Source: Roseinatronobacter thiooxidans
GTDB lineage: Bacteria > Pseudomonadota > Alphaproteobacteria > Rhodobacterales > Rhodobacteraceae
Length of the DNA stretch: 64,000 nt
Direction of reading: 5' to 3'
Assembly (NCBI RefSeq): GCF_001870675.1
Contig: NZ_MEHT01000044.1
Span: 1-64,000, forward strand
The notes under the pieces are model-generated. The model was not told the origin of the DNA and did not search any database. It saw nothing but the letters and a program-made list of their open reading frames with translations. Every line of letters begins with the position of its first letter. Position 1 is the first letter of the stretch. The translations under genes were made by a program, and so were the position numbers. This document shows positions 16,766 to 25,736 of this stretch, one piece after another.

Positions 16766-17719
16766 ATGAGCGAACTCTACATCACCCGCACCCTGCCCCA
16801 GAAAGTGCTGCGCGCAGCCGAGGCGCATTTCAACGTCACCCTGCGCGCACAGACAACACCGCTAAAAAAGGGCGAGATGCGCGCGGCCCTTGTCCTGTAT
16901 GATGTGGTGATCCCGACCTTGGGCGACATGTTCACAGCAGATGTGTTTGAAGGCATGGACGATGCGCGCTGCCGTTTGCTGGCAAATTTTGGCGTGGGCT
17001 ATAACCATATCGATGTGGCAGCGGCCCGCGCCGCAGGCATTGCCGTCACCAATACCCCCGGCGCGGTCACCGAAGCGACGGCCGACATAGCGCTGATGCT
17101 GATGCTGATGAGCGCGCGCCGCGCCGCCGAGGGCGAACGGCTGGTGCGCACCGGCCAATGGACAGGCTGGCACCCGACGCAAATGCTGGGCCTGCATCTG
17201 GGGGGCAAGACCTGCGGCATTATCGGCATGGGCAGGATCGGTCAGGCCATCGCGCGCCGGGCGCATTTCGGGCTTGGCATGAATGTGATTTATCACAATC
17301 GTTCTGCCAAAACGCTGGATATGCCCGCGCGACAGGTCGATTCTTTGGAAGAGCTGTTGAGTGCTGCGGATTGTGTGGTTCTGGCTGTGCCGGGAGGGGG
17401 CGAGACGCGCCATCTTATCAGCAAGAAAGAGCTTGCCGCCATGCGCCCGCATGCGCATCTGATCAACATCTCGCGCGGCGATGTGGTGGACGAGGCCGCC
17501 TTGATCGCGGCGCTTGAAGGGGGCCAGATCGGGGGTGCGGGCTTGGATGTCTATGAAAAGGAACCGCTTGTGCCAGAGGCGCTGCGCACATTGCAAAATG
17601 TGACGCTGCTGCCGCATCTGGGAACCGCCGCGCTGGATGTGCGCGAGGAGATGGGTTTAATGGCGGTTGAAAATGCCATCGCCCATATTGAAGGGCGCGC
17701 GCTGATCAATCCGGTTTGA
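16766..17719 (+). CDS. D-2-hydroxyacid dehydrogenase (glyoxylate/hydroxypyruvate reductase type)
   Basis: The 317-residue protein has the D-2-hydroxyacid dehydrogenase layout: split catalytic domain around a Rossmann domain with GIIGMGRIGQAIARR. The catalytic set is Arg in NISRGDVVDE, Glu in DVYEKEP and His in LPHLGTAA. The order ANFGVGYNHIDVAAA, GAVTEATADIALMLML and the HNRS after the second strand (suggesting NADP(H) preference) resemble glyoxylate reductases of this order, often called GyaR. It probably reduces glyoxylate or hydroxypyruvate. It ends the proC-csaA run and is closed by a strong hairpin shared with pepF. Confidence 0.88.
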   Translation: MSELYITRTLPQKVLRAAEAHFNVTLRAQTTPLKKGEMRAALVLYDVVIPTLGDMFTADVFEGMDDARCRLLANFGVGYNHIDVAAARAAGIAVTNTPGAVTEATADIALMLMLMSARRAAEGERLVRTGQWTGWHPTQMLGLHLGGKTCGIIGMGRIGQAIARRAHFGLGMNVIYHNRSAKTLDMPARQVDSLEELLSAADCVVLAVPGGGETRHLISKKELAAMRPHAHLINISRGDVVDEAALIAALEGGQIGGAGLDVYEKEPLVPEALRTLQNVTLLPHLGTAALDVREEMGLMAVENAIAHIEGRALINPV

Positions 17720-17751
17720 CAACCAGCCACGCAGGCTTTCCGAGTTGAAGA

Positions 17752-17775
17752 AAAAGGGGGCAAACGCCCCCTTTT
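17752..17775. terminator. Bidirectional terminator between the 2-hydroxyacid dehydrogenase gene and pepF
   Basis: AAAAGGGGGC (17752-17761), loop AAAC, and GCCCCCTTTT (17766-17775) form a perfect 10-bp stem. Flanking A and T runs make it a rho-independent terminator in both directions, serving two convergent genes. Confidence 0.85.
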
Positions 17776-17797
17776 CCAATTGCGCATCAAGCCCTTG

Positions 17798-19603
17798 TCA
17801 CTCCATCGCTTCCAATTCGTCGATGAAGCCCGCGATCATTTCCAAGCCCTTGTCCCAGAACGCAGGATCAGAGGCATCGAGGCCAAAGGGGGCCAGCAAT
17901 TCCTTATGGTGCTTGGACCCACCCGCCGAGAGCATCTCGAAATACTTGTCTTCAAACCCTTCCGGCGCATCCTCGTAAGCGGCATATAACGCGTTTACCA
18001 ACCCGTCACCAAAGGCATAGGCGTAAACGTAAAACGGTGAATGCACGAAATGCGGGATATAGGCCCAGAACGACTCGTAGCCGTCCATGTAATCGAACAC
18101 TGGCCCCAGACTTTCAGCCTGCACACTCATCCATAGCGCGTTGATATCTTCTGGCGTCAACTCGCCCCCGCGCCGCGCGTCGTGCAATTTGCACTCGAAA
18201 TCATAAAACGCGATCTGGCGCACGACTGTGTTGATCATGTCCTCGACCTTGCCTGCCAGCAAGACCTTGCGTTCGGCCTGTGATTTGGCATTTGCCAGCA
18301 TCCGGCGGAAGGTCAGCATCTCGCCAAAGACAGACGCGGTTTCCGCAAGTGTCAGCGGGGTAGAGGACAGCAGTTCCCCCTGCCCTGCGGCCAACCGCTG
18401 GTGCACACCATGCCCCAGTTCATGCGCCAATGTCATTACATCGCGCGGTTTGCCCAAGTAATTGAGCATCACAAACGGGTGCGCATCGGTCACAGTGGGG
18501 TGGGCGAATGCGCCCGGTGCCTTGCCGGGTTTCACGGCAGCATCGATCCAGCCTTGGGTAAAGAATGGCTCTGTCAGCTCTGCCAGCTTGGGCGAAAAGC
18601 CTGCATAGGCTTCCATCACAGTGCTGCGCGCCTCGTCCCAGCCGATCTGGCGGGGTGCTTCCAGTGGCAGGGGGGCGTTGCGGTCCCACACCTCCAATGT
18701 GTCCAGCCCCAGCCATTTGGCTTTCAGCGCGTAATAGCGGTGGCTTAGGCGTGGATAGGCGGCCACGACCGAGTTGCGCAGCGCTTCAACCACTTCCGGC
18801 TCTACATGGTTGGCCAGATGGCGCGCGGTTTGTGGCGTGGGCATCTTGCGCCAGCGATCCTCGATTTCCTTTTCCTTGGCCAATGTGTTGTGCACGCGTG
18901 CAAAGAGTTTGACATTCTTGGTGAACACCTCGGCCAAGGCCCGCGCGCCCGCTTCGCGGCGCGCGCGGTCAGTGTCAGTCAGCAGGTTCAGCGTGGCTTC
19001 CACCCCCAGCGGTTCTTCCTCGCCCGCGACCTCGAATTCCAGACCGGCCATGGTTTCATCAAACAGCCGGTTCCATGCTGCGGCCCCGACTGTGGACTGG
19101 TCATGCAGGAATTTTTCCAGGTCGTCGGACAACTGATAAGGGCGCATGGCGCGCATACGTTCAAACACTGTGCGGTAGCGTGCCAGTTCCGCATTGGCCC
19201 CCAGCAACGCATCAAAAGCCGCGTCTTCGATGCGGTTCATCTCCAGCGAGAAGAAGACCAAGGGCGTGGTGGCAACTGTCACCTTGTCTTGCGCATCTGA
19301 CAGGAATTTCGCACGCTCGGGATCGATCGAGTTCTGGTAGTAGCGCAGCCCCGCAAAAGACATCAGCCGGCCTGCGACGATATCGATCTTTTCATAGCGG
19401 CGCACACAATCCAGCATTGCGGCTGCATCCAGTTGCGCAAGCTGGCCTTCATAGGTTTTCGCAAAATCCGCGCATTCTGTTTCCAGAAAGGCGAAATCGC
19501 GGGCAACCTCCGGGGCATCGGGCGCGGCATAAAGCGCGCTAAGATCCCAGTCGGGCAAATCGCCAAATTCGGTGGTCGTGCAGCTTTGCTGGTCAAGGGC
19601 CAT
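17798..19603 (-). CDS. pepF: M3-family oligoendopeptidase F
   Basis: PepF is a cytoplasmic zinc metallopeptidase that degrades short peptides. The zinc-binding HELGH motif lies near residue 395 (LAHELGHGVHQRLA), with the third ligand glutamate about 25 residues later in the LAETASVFGEM block. The N-terminal half is the helical M3B domain. At 601 residues the length fits the family. I place the start at the ATG at 19603 (MALDQQ): GGAGA lies six bases upstream of it, whereas the earlier ATG at 19609 abuts that ribosome site. It converges on the 2-hydroxyacid dehydrogenase gene. Confidence 0.93.
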   Translation of the reverse strand: MALDQQSCTTTEFGDLPDWDLSALYAAPDAPEVARDFAFLETECADFAKTYEGQLAQLDAAAMLDCVRRYEKIDIVAGRLMSFAGLRYYQNSIDPERAKFLSDAQDKVTVATTPLVFFSLEMNRIEDAAFDALLGANAELARYRTVFERMRAMRPYQLSDDLEKFLHDQSTVGAAAWNRLFDETMAGLEFEVAGEEEPLGVEATLNLLTDTDRARREAGARALAEVFTKNVKLFARVHNTLAKEKEIEDRWRKMPTPQTARHLANHVEPEVVEALRNSVVAAYPRLSHRYYALKAKWLGLDTLEVWDRNAPLPLEAPRQIGWDEARSTVMEAYAGFSPKLAELTEPFFTQGWIDAAVKPGKAPGAFAHPTVTDAHPFVMLNYLGKPRDVMTLAHELGHGVHQRLAAGQGELLSSTPLTLAETASVFGEMLTFRRMLANAKSQAERKVLLAGKVEDMINTVVRQIAFYDFECKLHDARRGGELTPEDINALWMSVQAESLGPVFDYMDGYESFWAYIPHFVHSPFYVYAYAFGDGLVNALYAAYEDAPEGFEDKYFEMLSAGGSKHHKELLAPFGLDASDPAFWDKGLEMIAGFIDELEAME

Positions 19604-19666
19604 GGACATTCTCCGCTAAGGTTATGCGCTAACACTTAGGTCGCATCTGCCCCGCCCGCAACTGCT

Positions 19667-19954
19667 CTAACCCATCTCCTTGAAGGGCCACGGCTTGGTA
19701 TCGGTGGAAACCGACAGATACCGCGCGGCATTGGCCACCCAATCGCCCACCAGACAGCCAAATTCCGCCAGACGCGGATTGGGGGTGCGGTTGTCGATCA
19801 GGATAATGATGAACTGGATACAGGCAATCAGGAACAGGACCGATTGCGCGATAGAAACCATCGCAGCAAGGATCAACATATAGATCAGGCGCTTCCACAA
19901 CTTTTCTTCAGGAAGAAACTGGGGAAGAGCATGGTCAGTATCAATTTCAGGCAT
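19667..19954 (-). CDS. DUF4389 family small membrane protein
   Basis: From the ATG at 19954 this is a 95-residue protein with an acidic N-terminus (MPEIDTDHALPQF), a charged segment KLWKRLIYM, two close hydrophobic stretches (about residues 25-50) and a conserved tail with LAEFGCLVGDWVANAARYL. That arrangement matches DUF4389, a two-helix membrane family of unknown function. The start is supported by an excellent ribosome site, GGAGGTGACC, directly upstream. It lies 19 bp after anmK and is probably co-transcribed with it. Confidence 0.85.
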   Translation of the reverse strand: MPEIDTDHALPQFLPEEKLWKRLIYMLILAAMVSIAQSVLFLIACIQFIIILIDNRTPNPRLAEFGCLVGDWVANAARYLSVSTDTKPWPFKEMG

Positions 19955-19973
19955 GGTCACCTCCATCAATAAA

Positions 19974-21065
19974 TCACGGCGCGCTGATCTGCCCCCCACC
20001 GACCGAAGCCGCCACGCCTGTGGTGGTCGGGCAGGATGTGGGAAGCCCACGCGCCACGCGCATGGCCAGATAAGCGAAAGCCTGCGCCTCGATCATGTCG
20101 CCGTCAAGCCCTACAGCTTCGACCGGATCAACCGGACAGGGCAGATGGGCGGCAATGCGGGCCATCAGGTCGGTATTGTGCCGCCCGCCGCCACAGACCA
20201 GCACCCGCGCAGGCGGCTGCGGCAGATAATCAACCCCTGCTGCGACCGAAGCCGCGCAGCATTCGGCCAGCGTGGCCAGTGCATCGACATCGGACAGATG
20301 CGCCACACGGTCCTGCATCGCCGCAAAACTGCGGTCGAGGGATTTGGGCGGCACGCGAAAGAAATACGGGTCATCTAAAAACGCATCCACAATGGCGCGG
20401 TCCACTGTGCCTGTTGCGGCCATCGCCCCCCCCTTATCGCACGCAAGGCCCAGTCTTGTGTGACACAGATCATCCATCGGCGCATTGGCAGGGCCAGTGT
20501 CAAAGGCCAGCAGCGCGCCCGGCGCGTCCGGTTTGGCCTTGCGCGGGTCTACCCATGTCAGGTTGCCCACACCCCCAAGGTTCAGAAAGACCAGCGGCGC
20601 ATCGGCCCCGATATGCTGCGCCAGTGCGAAATGATAAAACGGGGCCAGCGGCGCGCCCTGTCCGCCCAGCCTCACATCCGCGCTGCGGAAATCCCACACC
20701 ACCGGATAGCCAGCGACCATTGCCAGCACCGCACCCGACCCCGCCTGATGCGTGCCGCGCCCGCGCGGGTCATGCGCAAGGGTCTGGCCATGAAACCCTG
20801 CAAGCTCGACCCCGTCAAACTGCGCCATGACTTCGGCATGGGCGGACTCGATAATTTCCGCCGCCTCCTCAACCTCGGGCGCATCCGGCCAGCAGCCCAT
20901 AACCGCGCGCAAAGCCGCGCGTTCGGCATTCGAATAGGGGCGAAAGGCGGTTTGGCCGAACGCATGGATCACCTCGCCATCCGTCTCTAACACAGCGGCA
21001 TCAACCCCGTCGAAAGACGTGCCAGACATCAACCCCAACACACGCTTGATCTCACTTTTCAACAT
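19974..21065 (-). CDS. anmK: Anhydro-N-acetylmuramic acid kinase AnmK
   Basis: AnmK phosphorylates and opens 1,6-anhydro-MurNAc during recycling of peptidoglycan fragments. The 363-residue protein has the ASKHA nucleotide-binding pattern: [20 protein letters not shown] at the N-terminus, [19 protein letters not shown] in the centre with catalytic aspartate, [11 protein letters not shown], and [14 protein letters not shown] near the C-terminus. Length is standard. The start ATG at 21065 is divergent from tyrS, with 64 bp between the two starts; this anmK/tyrS head-to-head pairing is a common arrangement in Rhodobacterales. Three L,D-transpeptidase-type genes and murJ nearby share the cell-wall theme. 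Confidence 0.95.
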   Translation of the reverse strand: MLKSEIKRVLGLMSGTSFDGVDAAVLETDGEVIHAFGQTAFRPYSNAERAALRAVMGCWPDAPEVEEAAEIIESAHAEVMAQFDGVELAGFHGQTLAHDPRGRGTHQAGSGAVLAMVAGYPVVWDFRSADVRLGGQGAPLAPFYHFALAQHIGADAPLVFLNLGGVGNLTWVDPRKAKPDAPGALLAFDTGPANAPMDDLCHTRLGLACDKGGAMAATGTVDRAIVDAFLDDPYFFRVPPKSLDRSFAAMQDRVAHLSDVDALATLAECCAASVAAGVDYLPQPPARVLVCGGGRHNTDLMARIAAHLPCPVDPVEAVGLDGDMIEAQAFAYLAMRVARGLPTSCPTTTGVAASVGGGQISAP

Positions 21066-21129
21066 GGGCTTTCCCTTGGCACGTTGCAGCGATATAGAAC
21101 GCGCATTCTGCCAGCAGGGACAAGTGCAA

Positions 21130-22380
21130 ATGACCTACACGCCGAAATCAGATTTCATCCTAACGATGCGCGCGCGCGGCTTTCTTGCCGATTGCACCGA
21201 TCTGCAAGGTCTGGACGAGGCGCTGATCAAGGGCGTTGTGCCTGCCTATATCGGCTATGACGCTACCGCGAAATCGCTGCATGTGGGCCATTTGCTGAAT
21301 ATCATGGTGCTGCGCTGGTTCCAGAAATGCGGTCACAAGCCGATCACGCTGATGGGCGGCGGCACGACCAAAGTGGGCGACCCTTCTTTCCGGTCCGAAG
21401 AACGCCCGCTTCTGGATGCAACCGCGATTGACAGCAATATCAACGGCATGCAGCAGGTGTTTGCCAAATATCTGCGCTATGACGACAGCGCCGATGGCGC
21501 GATCATGCTCAATAATGCCGAATGGCTGGACGGGTTGAACTACCTCGATTTCCTGCGCGATGTGGGGCGCCATTTCAGCGTCAACCGGATGCTGAGTTTT
21601 GAATCGGTCAAATCACGGCTGGACCGCGAACAATCGCTAAGCTTTCTTGAATTCAACTACATGATCCTGCAAGCCTATGATTTTGTAGAAATCTACCGCC
21701 GTCATGGCTGCCTGTTGCAGATGGGCGGGTCGGACCAGTGGGGCAATATCGTCAACGGGATCGACCTTGCCCGCCGGATCGCGGATGCTGAAATTTACGG
21801 AATGACAACGCCGCTGCTGACCACATCGGACGGGCGCAAGATGGGCAAAAGTCAGGGAGGGGCCATCTGGCTGAATGCCGATATGCTCTCACCCTATGAA
21901 TTCTGGCAGTTCTGGCGCAACACCACCGATGCCGATGTGGGCCGTTTCCTGAAGCTTTACACCGAACTGCCGGTCGAGGAATGCGACCGCCTTGGCGCGC
22001 TCGAAGGGTCCGAGATCAACGCGGCCAAGATCATTCTGGCCAATGAAGTCACAACGCTGTGCCACGGGGCGGCGGCCGCGCAAGCCGCCGAGGCGACAGC
22101 CCGCGATGTGTTCGAGCAAGGCGGCGTGGGCGAGGAATTGCCGACATCCGCATTGACCGAACAGGACCTGGCCCAAGGCATCTCGATGGCGCAGTTATTT
22201 GTGCGCACAGGCTTGGCGAAATCAGGCAAAGATGCCAAACGCCTGATCATGGAAGGCGGCGCACGGGTGAATGATGCGCCGGTCACAGATGCCGGACAAA
22301 TGGTCACGCATGCCGATCTGGATGCGCCTTTGAAACTGACAGCAGGCAAAAAACGCCACGCATTGGTGACACGCGCCTAA
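21130..22380 (+). CDS. tyrS: Tyrosyl-tRNA synthetase
   Basis: TyrS charges tRNA-Tyr. The 416-residue protein shows class I features: HVGHLLN as the HIGH motif, the tyrosine/tRNA pocket around [16 protein letters not shown], and KMGKS as the KMSKS loop. A C-terminal S4 RNA-binding domain ends the protein ([20 protein letters not shown] region). The chosen ATG at 21130 (MTYTPKS) is the natural start; an in-frame ATG at 21019 would extend into the anmK gene. No T-box leader is visible in the short upstream region. Confidence 0.96.
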   Translation: MTYTPKSDFILTMRARGFLADCTDLQGLDEALIKGVVPAYIGYDATAKSLHVGHLLNIMVLRWFQKCGHKPITLMGGGTTKVGDPSFRSEERPLLDATAIDSNINGMQQVFAKYLRYDDSADGAIMLNNAEWLDGLNYLDFLRDVGRHFSVNRMLSFESVKSRLDREQSLSFLEFNYMILQAYDFVEIYRRHGCLLQMGGSDQWGNIVNGIDLARRIADAEIYGMTTPLLTTSDGRKMGKSQGGAIWLNADMLSPYEFWQFWRNTTDADVGRFLKLYTELPVEECDRLGALEGSEINAAKIILANEVTTLCHGAAAAQAAEATARDVFEQGGVGEELPTSALTEQDLAQGISMAQLFVRTGLAKSGKDAKRLIMEGGARVNDAPVTDAGQMVTHADLDAPLKLTAGKKRHALVTRA

Positions 22381-22426
22381 GCAAACTACTGAAAAACCGG
22401 CAGAATTGTCGCATATGGACGATGCG

Positions 22427-22443
22427 CACGGCCTCGTGACTTG
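22427..22443 (+). repeat. 17-bp upstream repeat, copy 1
   Basis: CACGGCCTCGTGACTTG occurs here, 62 bp before the first tandem L,D-transpeptidase gene, and again exactly at 23181-23197 before the second. It marks duplication of the 5' region with the gene and may contain a shared control site. Confidence 0.7.
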
Positions 22444-22504
22444 TGTTCCTGCACCGACACAGGGGATACCTGCATCATATTCATATAATATGGAGTGTGA
22501 AATA

Positions 22505-23104
22505 ATGTCCAAAAGCGATCAATCGCGCCGCGCGATACTGGTATCGGGTCTAACGGCACTCGGCGGGCTTGCCATGCCCTCGATCCTGAGGGCGCAGGCC
22601 GTGCCGGACTATGACAGCGAACCGAGTATCGCCACAACGCGCCGCAATGTGATGGGCTTTCGCAACCATGACTGGCGCGATCATTTCTCGAATCTGCGGC
22701 GCGGGGCGATTTTATGCGACACAGATTCGCGCGCGGTGCATTTCTGGTCAGAGGATGAGAGCACCTATCTCGCCTACCCCACCTCTGTGCCCATGACCGA
22801 GGAATTCACGCGGCGCGGCCTGACAGAAGTGACCTTGAAGCGCTACCAACCCACATGGGTTCCCACACCCAATATGCGCGCGCGCGACCCATCCCTGCCT
22901 GCGCGCGTCGAAGGGGGCGACCCCAAAAACCCGATGGGCACGCGCGCAATGAATCTCAGCTGGCAATATTACCGCGTTCACGGAATTGACGACCCCGCCA
23001 AAGTCGGGCGGCGCGCGTCGAATGGCTGTTTCGGGCTGATCAACGCGCATGTTGAAGCGCTGTATGAACTGGTCGAAGTGGGAACACAGGTGCGCGTGAT
23101 CTGA
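22505..23104 (+). CDS. L,D-transpeptidase family protein, Tat-exported (copy 1 of tandem pair)
   Basis: A 199-residue protein whose N-terminus (SDQSRRAILVSGLTALGGLA, then ILRAQA) looks like a twin-arginine signal with an Ala-x-Ala cleavage site. The mature part has a conserved FRNHDWRDHFSNLRRGAILC block, then the YkuD domain with VHGIDDPAKVGRRASNGCFG: histidine and cysteine in the H-G...S-N-G-C pattern of ErfK/YbiS L,D-transpeptidases. The start is the ATG at 22505, with GGAG nine bases upstream. It is about three-quarters identical to the gene immediately downstream and clearly arose by tandem duplication. Likely role is peptidoglycan cross-linking or lipoprotein attachment in the periplasm. 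Confidence 0.87.
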   Translation: MSKSDQSRRAILVSGLTALGGLAMPSILRAQAVPDYDSEPSIATTRRNVMGFRNHDWRDHFSNLRRGAILCDTDSRAVHFWSEDESTYLAYPTSVPMTEEFTRRGLTEVTLKRYQPTWVPTPNMRARDPSLPARVEGGDPKNPMGTRAMNLSWQYYRVHGIDDPAKVGRRASNGCFGLINAHVEALYELVEVGTQVRVI

Positions 23105-23170
23105 CCTGACGTCCAGTATTCACGCCGCACCACAAAAATCCGGGCATTTTGTAACCGCCCGGCAACACGA

Positions 23171-23188
23171 AGGCCGTTCCCACGGCCT
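23171..23188 (+). terminator. Hairpin between the tandem L,D-transpeptidase genes
   Basis: AGGCCGT (23171-23177), loop TCCC, ACGGCCT (23182-23188) form a perfect 7-bp stem. There is no T-run, and the right arm overlaps the repeated 17-bp upstream element, so it may be an attenuator or terminator rather than a simple end signal. Confidence 0.4.
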
Positions 23189-23197
23189 CGTGACTTG
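23181..23197 (+). repeat. 17-bp upstream repeat, copy 2
   Basis: Identical to 22427-22443; lies 59 bp before the start of the second tandem L,D-transpeptidase gene. The sequence between the repeat and the start is AT-rich in both copies but not conserved base by base. Confidence 0.7.
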
Positions 23198-23255
23198 ATT
23201 ATACCATGCCATATAACACATAATTCACAAGAATAATAATTCGGAGATTACAACC

Positions 23256-23855
23256 ATGGCCGATTCCAGACTGTCCCGCCGTATGATTCTCTCGACAGGC
23301 GCGGCAACATTGGGGATGCTGGCAATGCCATCTGTGCTGCGGGCACAATCCCTGCCAGATTACGAGCCTGACAATAACGCAGGCACAACACGCCGCAACA
23401 TCATGGGGTTTCGCAACCATGGCTGGCGCGACCATTTCTCGAACCTGCGGCGCGGGGCGATTTTATGCGACACATATTCGCGTGCGCTGCATTACTGGTC
23501 AGAGGATGAAAGCATCTATCTGGCCTATCCTTGTTCGGTCCCGATGACCGAAGAATTCACCCGCCGCGGCCTGACAGAAATCACCCTCAAGCGTTTTGAA
23601 CCCACATGGATCCCCACACCCAACATGCGCCAGCGTGATCCATCGCTGCCAGAGCGCGTGGAGGGGGGTGATCCCACCAACCCGCTGGGAACACGCGCGC
23701 TGAACCTCAGCTGGCAATATTACCGCATCCATGGAATCGACAACCCCGCCAAGATCGGGCGCCGCGCGTCCAACGGGTGTTTCGGCATGTTGAACCAGCA
23801 TGCCGAGCGGCTGTATGATCTGGCAGTCGTGGGCACTCAGGTCCGCGTGATCTAA
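23256..23855 (+). CDS. L,D-transpeptidase family protein, Tat-exported (copy 2 of tandem pair)
   Basis: Also 199 residues, with the same order as copy 1: a twin-arginine-like signal (RLSRRMILSTGAATLG, cleavage near LRAQS), FRNHGWRDHFSNLRRGAILC, and the catalytic IHGIDNPAKIGRRASNGCFG. Substitutions are mostly conservative, so both copies appear active. The mature N-terminus and the loop after the catalytic cysteine differ most (MLNQHAERLYDLAVVG against INAHVEALYELVEVG). Keeping two intact copies suggests either dosage or differing regulation, since their upstream regions diverge after a shared 17-bp element. It converges on trpS across a strong hairpin. Confidence 0.87.
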   Translation: MADSRLSRRMILSTGAATLGMLAMPSVLRAQSLPDYEPDNNAGTTRRNIMGFRNHGWRDHFSNLRRGAILCDTYSRALHYWSEDESIYLAYPCSVPMTEEFTRRGLTEITLKRFEPTWIPTPNMRQRDPSLPERVEGGDPTNPLGTRALNLSWQYYRIHGIDNPAKIGRRASNGCFGMLNQHAERLYDLAVVGTQVRVI

Positions 23856-23885
23856 AGGATAAGGGGAACACCCCCCGTGCACCGC

Positions 23886-23910
23886 AGGCCCCGGACTTGA
23901 TCCGGGGCCT
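23886..23910. terminator. Bidirectional hairpin between the transpeptidase gene and trpS; second copy of repeated palindrome
   Basis: AGGCCCCGGA (23886-23895), loop CTTGA, TCCGGGGCCT (23901-23910) form a perfect 10-bp stem between convergent genes. Its core and loop are the reverse complement of the element at 4161-4181. Confidence 0.7.
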
Positions 23911-23946
23911 CTTGCTTTGGCATGCCGCCCGAGCAAGGCCCGGCCA

Positions 23947-24981
23947 CTACCCGCGAGAGCGGATCAAACCCACGATCTCGCGGGTCTGCATCAGAATAGG
24001 CTCTGCCAGCGCATTGGCGCGCTCTGCGCCCTGCCCCAAAATGCGGTCAATCTCGGCCACATCCTGCATCAGGCGGCCCATCTCGGCGCTGATGGGCGAA
24101 AGTTTCGAAACCGCCAGATCGGCCAATGCGGGCTTGAAGGCCCCAAAGCCCTGCCCGCCAAATTCAGCCACCACCTCTTCAGGCGCAATATCTGCAAGGG
24201 CTGCGTAGATATTAATCAGATTGCGCGCCTCGGCCCGCCCCTCCAGCCCCTCCAGCGTTTCTGGCAGCGGCTCGGGGTCGGTGCGCGCCTTGCGGATTTT
24301 GGATGCAATCGCATCGGCATCATCGGTCAGATTGATGCGCGACTGGTCCGACGGGTCGGATTTCGACATTTTCTTCGTGCCATCGCGCAGCGACATGACG
24401 CGCGTGGCCGCCCCCTCGATCACCGGCTCGACCACCGGAAAGAAATCGACCCCGTAATCATGGTTGAATTTGATGGCAATGTCGCGCGTCAGTTCCAGAT
24501 GCTGCTTCTGATCCTCGCCCACGGGCACATGGGTGGCGTGATAGGCCAGAATATCCGCCGCCATCAGGTTGGGATAGGCGAACAGCCCGACCGATGCCTC
24601 TTCCGCATGCTTGCCTGCCTTGTCCTTGAACTGCGTCATGCGCCGCAACCAGCCCATGCGCGCCACACAGTTGAAGATCCACGCAAGCTCTGCATGCGCG
24701 GGCACTTGTGACTGGTTGAACAGAATTGAACGCGCGGGGTCGATACCCGAGGCGATGAAGCCCGCCGCCAGTTCGCGTGTCGCGTGGCGCAAATTGGCAG
24801 GGTCTTGCCAGACCGTGATCGCATGCAGATCGACAATGCAATAGACTGTCTCGATCCCTTCATCCTGCGCAACAGCAAACCGCTTGAGCGCGCCCAGATA
24901 ATTCCCCAGCGTCAACCCGCCCGATGGCTGGATACCTGAAAAGATGCGCTGCGCAAAAGCCTTGGTGGGGGCGTCGGACAT
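23947..24981 (-). CDS. trpS: Tryptophanyl-tRNA synthetase
   Basis: TrpS charges tRNA-Trp. The 344-residue protein has the class I signature in its TrpS form: [14 protein letters not shown] (HIGH equivalent TLGN) near the N-terminus, [19 protein letters not shown] in the tryptophan pocket, and [10 protein letters not shown] as the KMSKS loop. I took the ATG at 24981, with AGGAG seven bases upstream; the in-frame ATG at 25077 would add 32 residues overlapping the divergent rhomboid gene. trpS and murJ both lie on the minus strand and are neighbours in many Rhodobacterales, here with the rhomboid gene inserted on the other strand between them. Confidence 0.96.
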   Translation of the reverse strand: MSDAPTKAFAQRIFSGIQPSGGLTLGNYLGALKRFAVAQDEGIETVYCIVDLHAITVWQDPANLRHATRELAAGFIASGIDPARSILFNQSQVPAHAELAWIFNCVARMGWLRRMTQFKDKAGKHAEEASVGLFAYPNLMAADILAYHATHVPVGEDQKQHLELTRDIAIKFNHDYGVDFFPVVEPVIEGAATRVMSLRDGTKKMSKSDPSDQSRINLTDDADAIASKIRKARTDPEPLPETLEGLEGRAEARNLINIYAALADIAPEEVVAEFGGQGFGAFKPALADLAVSKLSPISAEMGRLMQDVAEIDRILGQGAERANALAEPILMQTREIVGLIRSRG

Positions 24982-25061
24982 ATGAAAACTCCTGGCTGGA
25001 AAAGGCGCCTGCGCTGCATTAGCCTTGGGGGCATGCAACGTCAACCAAAGGCCCCGCGCCC

Positions 25062-25736
25062 ATGACGCAAGACCCACGCGACATGTCCCCTTTCAACCCT
25101 TTGCCCTGTGCGGTCTGGGTGCTGGTTCTGGCCATCGCAGGGGTGGAGCTGGTGTTATGGGCGGGCGCGCATGGGCTGGTCAACTGGACCGGCAGTGCGG
25201 AATGGCGCGCGCAGGCACTGGTGGCCTTTGGCATCAGCCCGGAATTGCAGGGCTGGATGCTGGAGTCGCGCCAAGCGCCGCCGGAACACCTGCTGCGCTA
25301 TCTGGGCTATGGTTTCGTGCATCTTGGGCCATTGCAGGCGGGGCTGGTGGTGGTGATTACTGCTGCCCTTGGCAAATACTGCGCCGAGGCGCTGGGGTCT
25401 TGGCGGGTGCTACTGGTGCTGGCGCTGGCGCAAGCCATGGGCGGCTTCGCCTTCGGTCTGATCGCACAACCAGGGACATGGTTAATCGGGGGCTATCCGC
25501 TGATCTTTGCGCTGGCGGGCTGTTATGCAGGGCTGGTCTGGGCCAGTGCGGATGCGCGCGGCGCGCGCATCAAGGCGCTTGCACTGGTCGGGGTCTTGCT
25601 GTCAGGCCGTCTGGCGCTGGCAGCCTTTCTGGGGGGCGGTGCAGACTGGGTGGCCGATCTGGTGGCCTGTGTTGCGGGCTGCGCACTCGGCCACATGCTG
25701 CGCCCCGGTCTGGTCGCGCGCCTAAGACGCGTCTGA
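25062..25736 (+). CDS. Rhomboid-like membrane protein lacking catalytic residues
   Basis: The 224-residue protein has about six membrane segments and the rhomboid layout: a first helix (residues 15-35), a loop, a [11 protein letters not shown] segment, then [12 protein letters not shown], and a C-terminal pair of helices. In active rhomboids the fourth helix holds GxSG and the sixth holds AHLGG. Here the equivalent positions read GGYP (143-146; Y145 in place of serine) and ADLVACVAG (D199 in place of histidine). It therefore should be proteolytically dead, like iRhoms and other pseudoproteases. It is divergent from trpS, and its last 15 bp overlap the end of murJ. A role as a membrane chaperone or binding partner is speculation. 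Confidence 0.72.
   Translation: MTQDPRDMSPFNPLPCAVWVLVLAIAGVELVLWAGAHGLVNWTGSAEWRAQALVAFGISPELQGWMLESRQAPPEHLLRYLGYGFVHLGPLQAGLVVVITAALGKYCAEALGSWRVLLVLALAQAMGGFAFGLIAQPGTWLIGGYPLIFALAGCYAGLVWASADARGARIKALALVGVLLSGRLALAAFLGGGADWVADLVACVAGCALGHMLRPGLVARLRRV

Noticed and set aside
23191-23217. RpoH-type promoter (CTTG...CCATAT) before the second tandem transpeptidase gene
   Set aside because: The spacing between the two parts is several bases too short for a heat-shock promoter.
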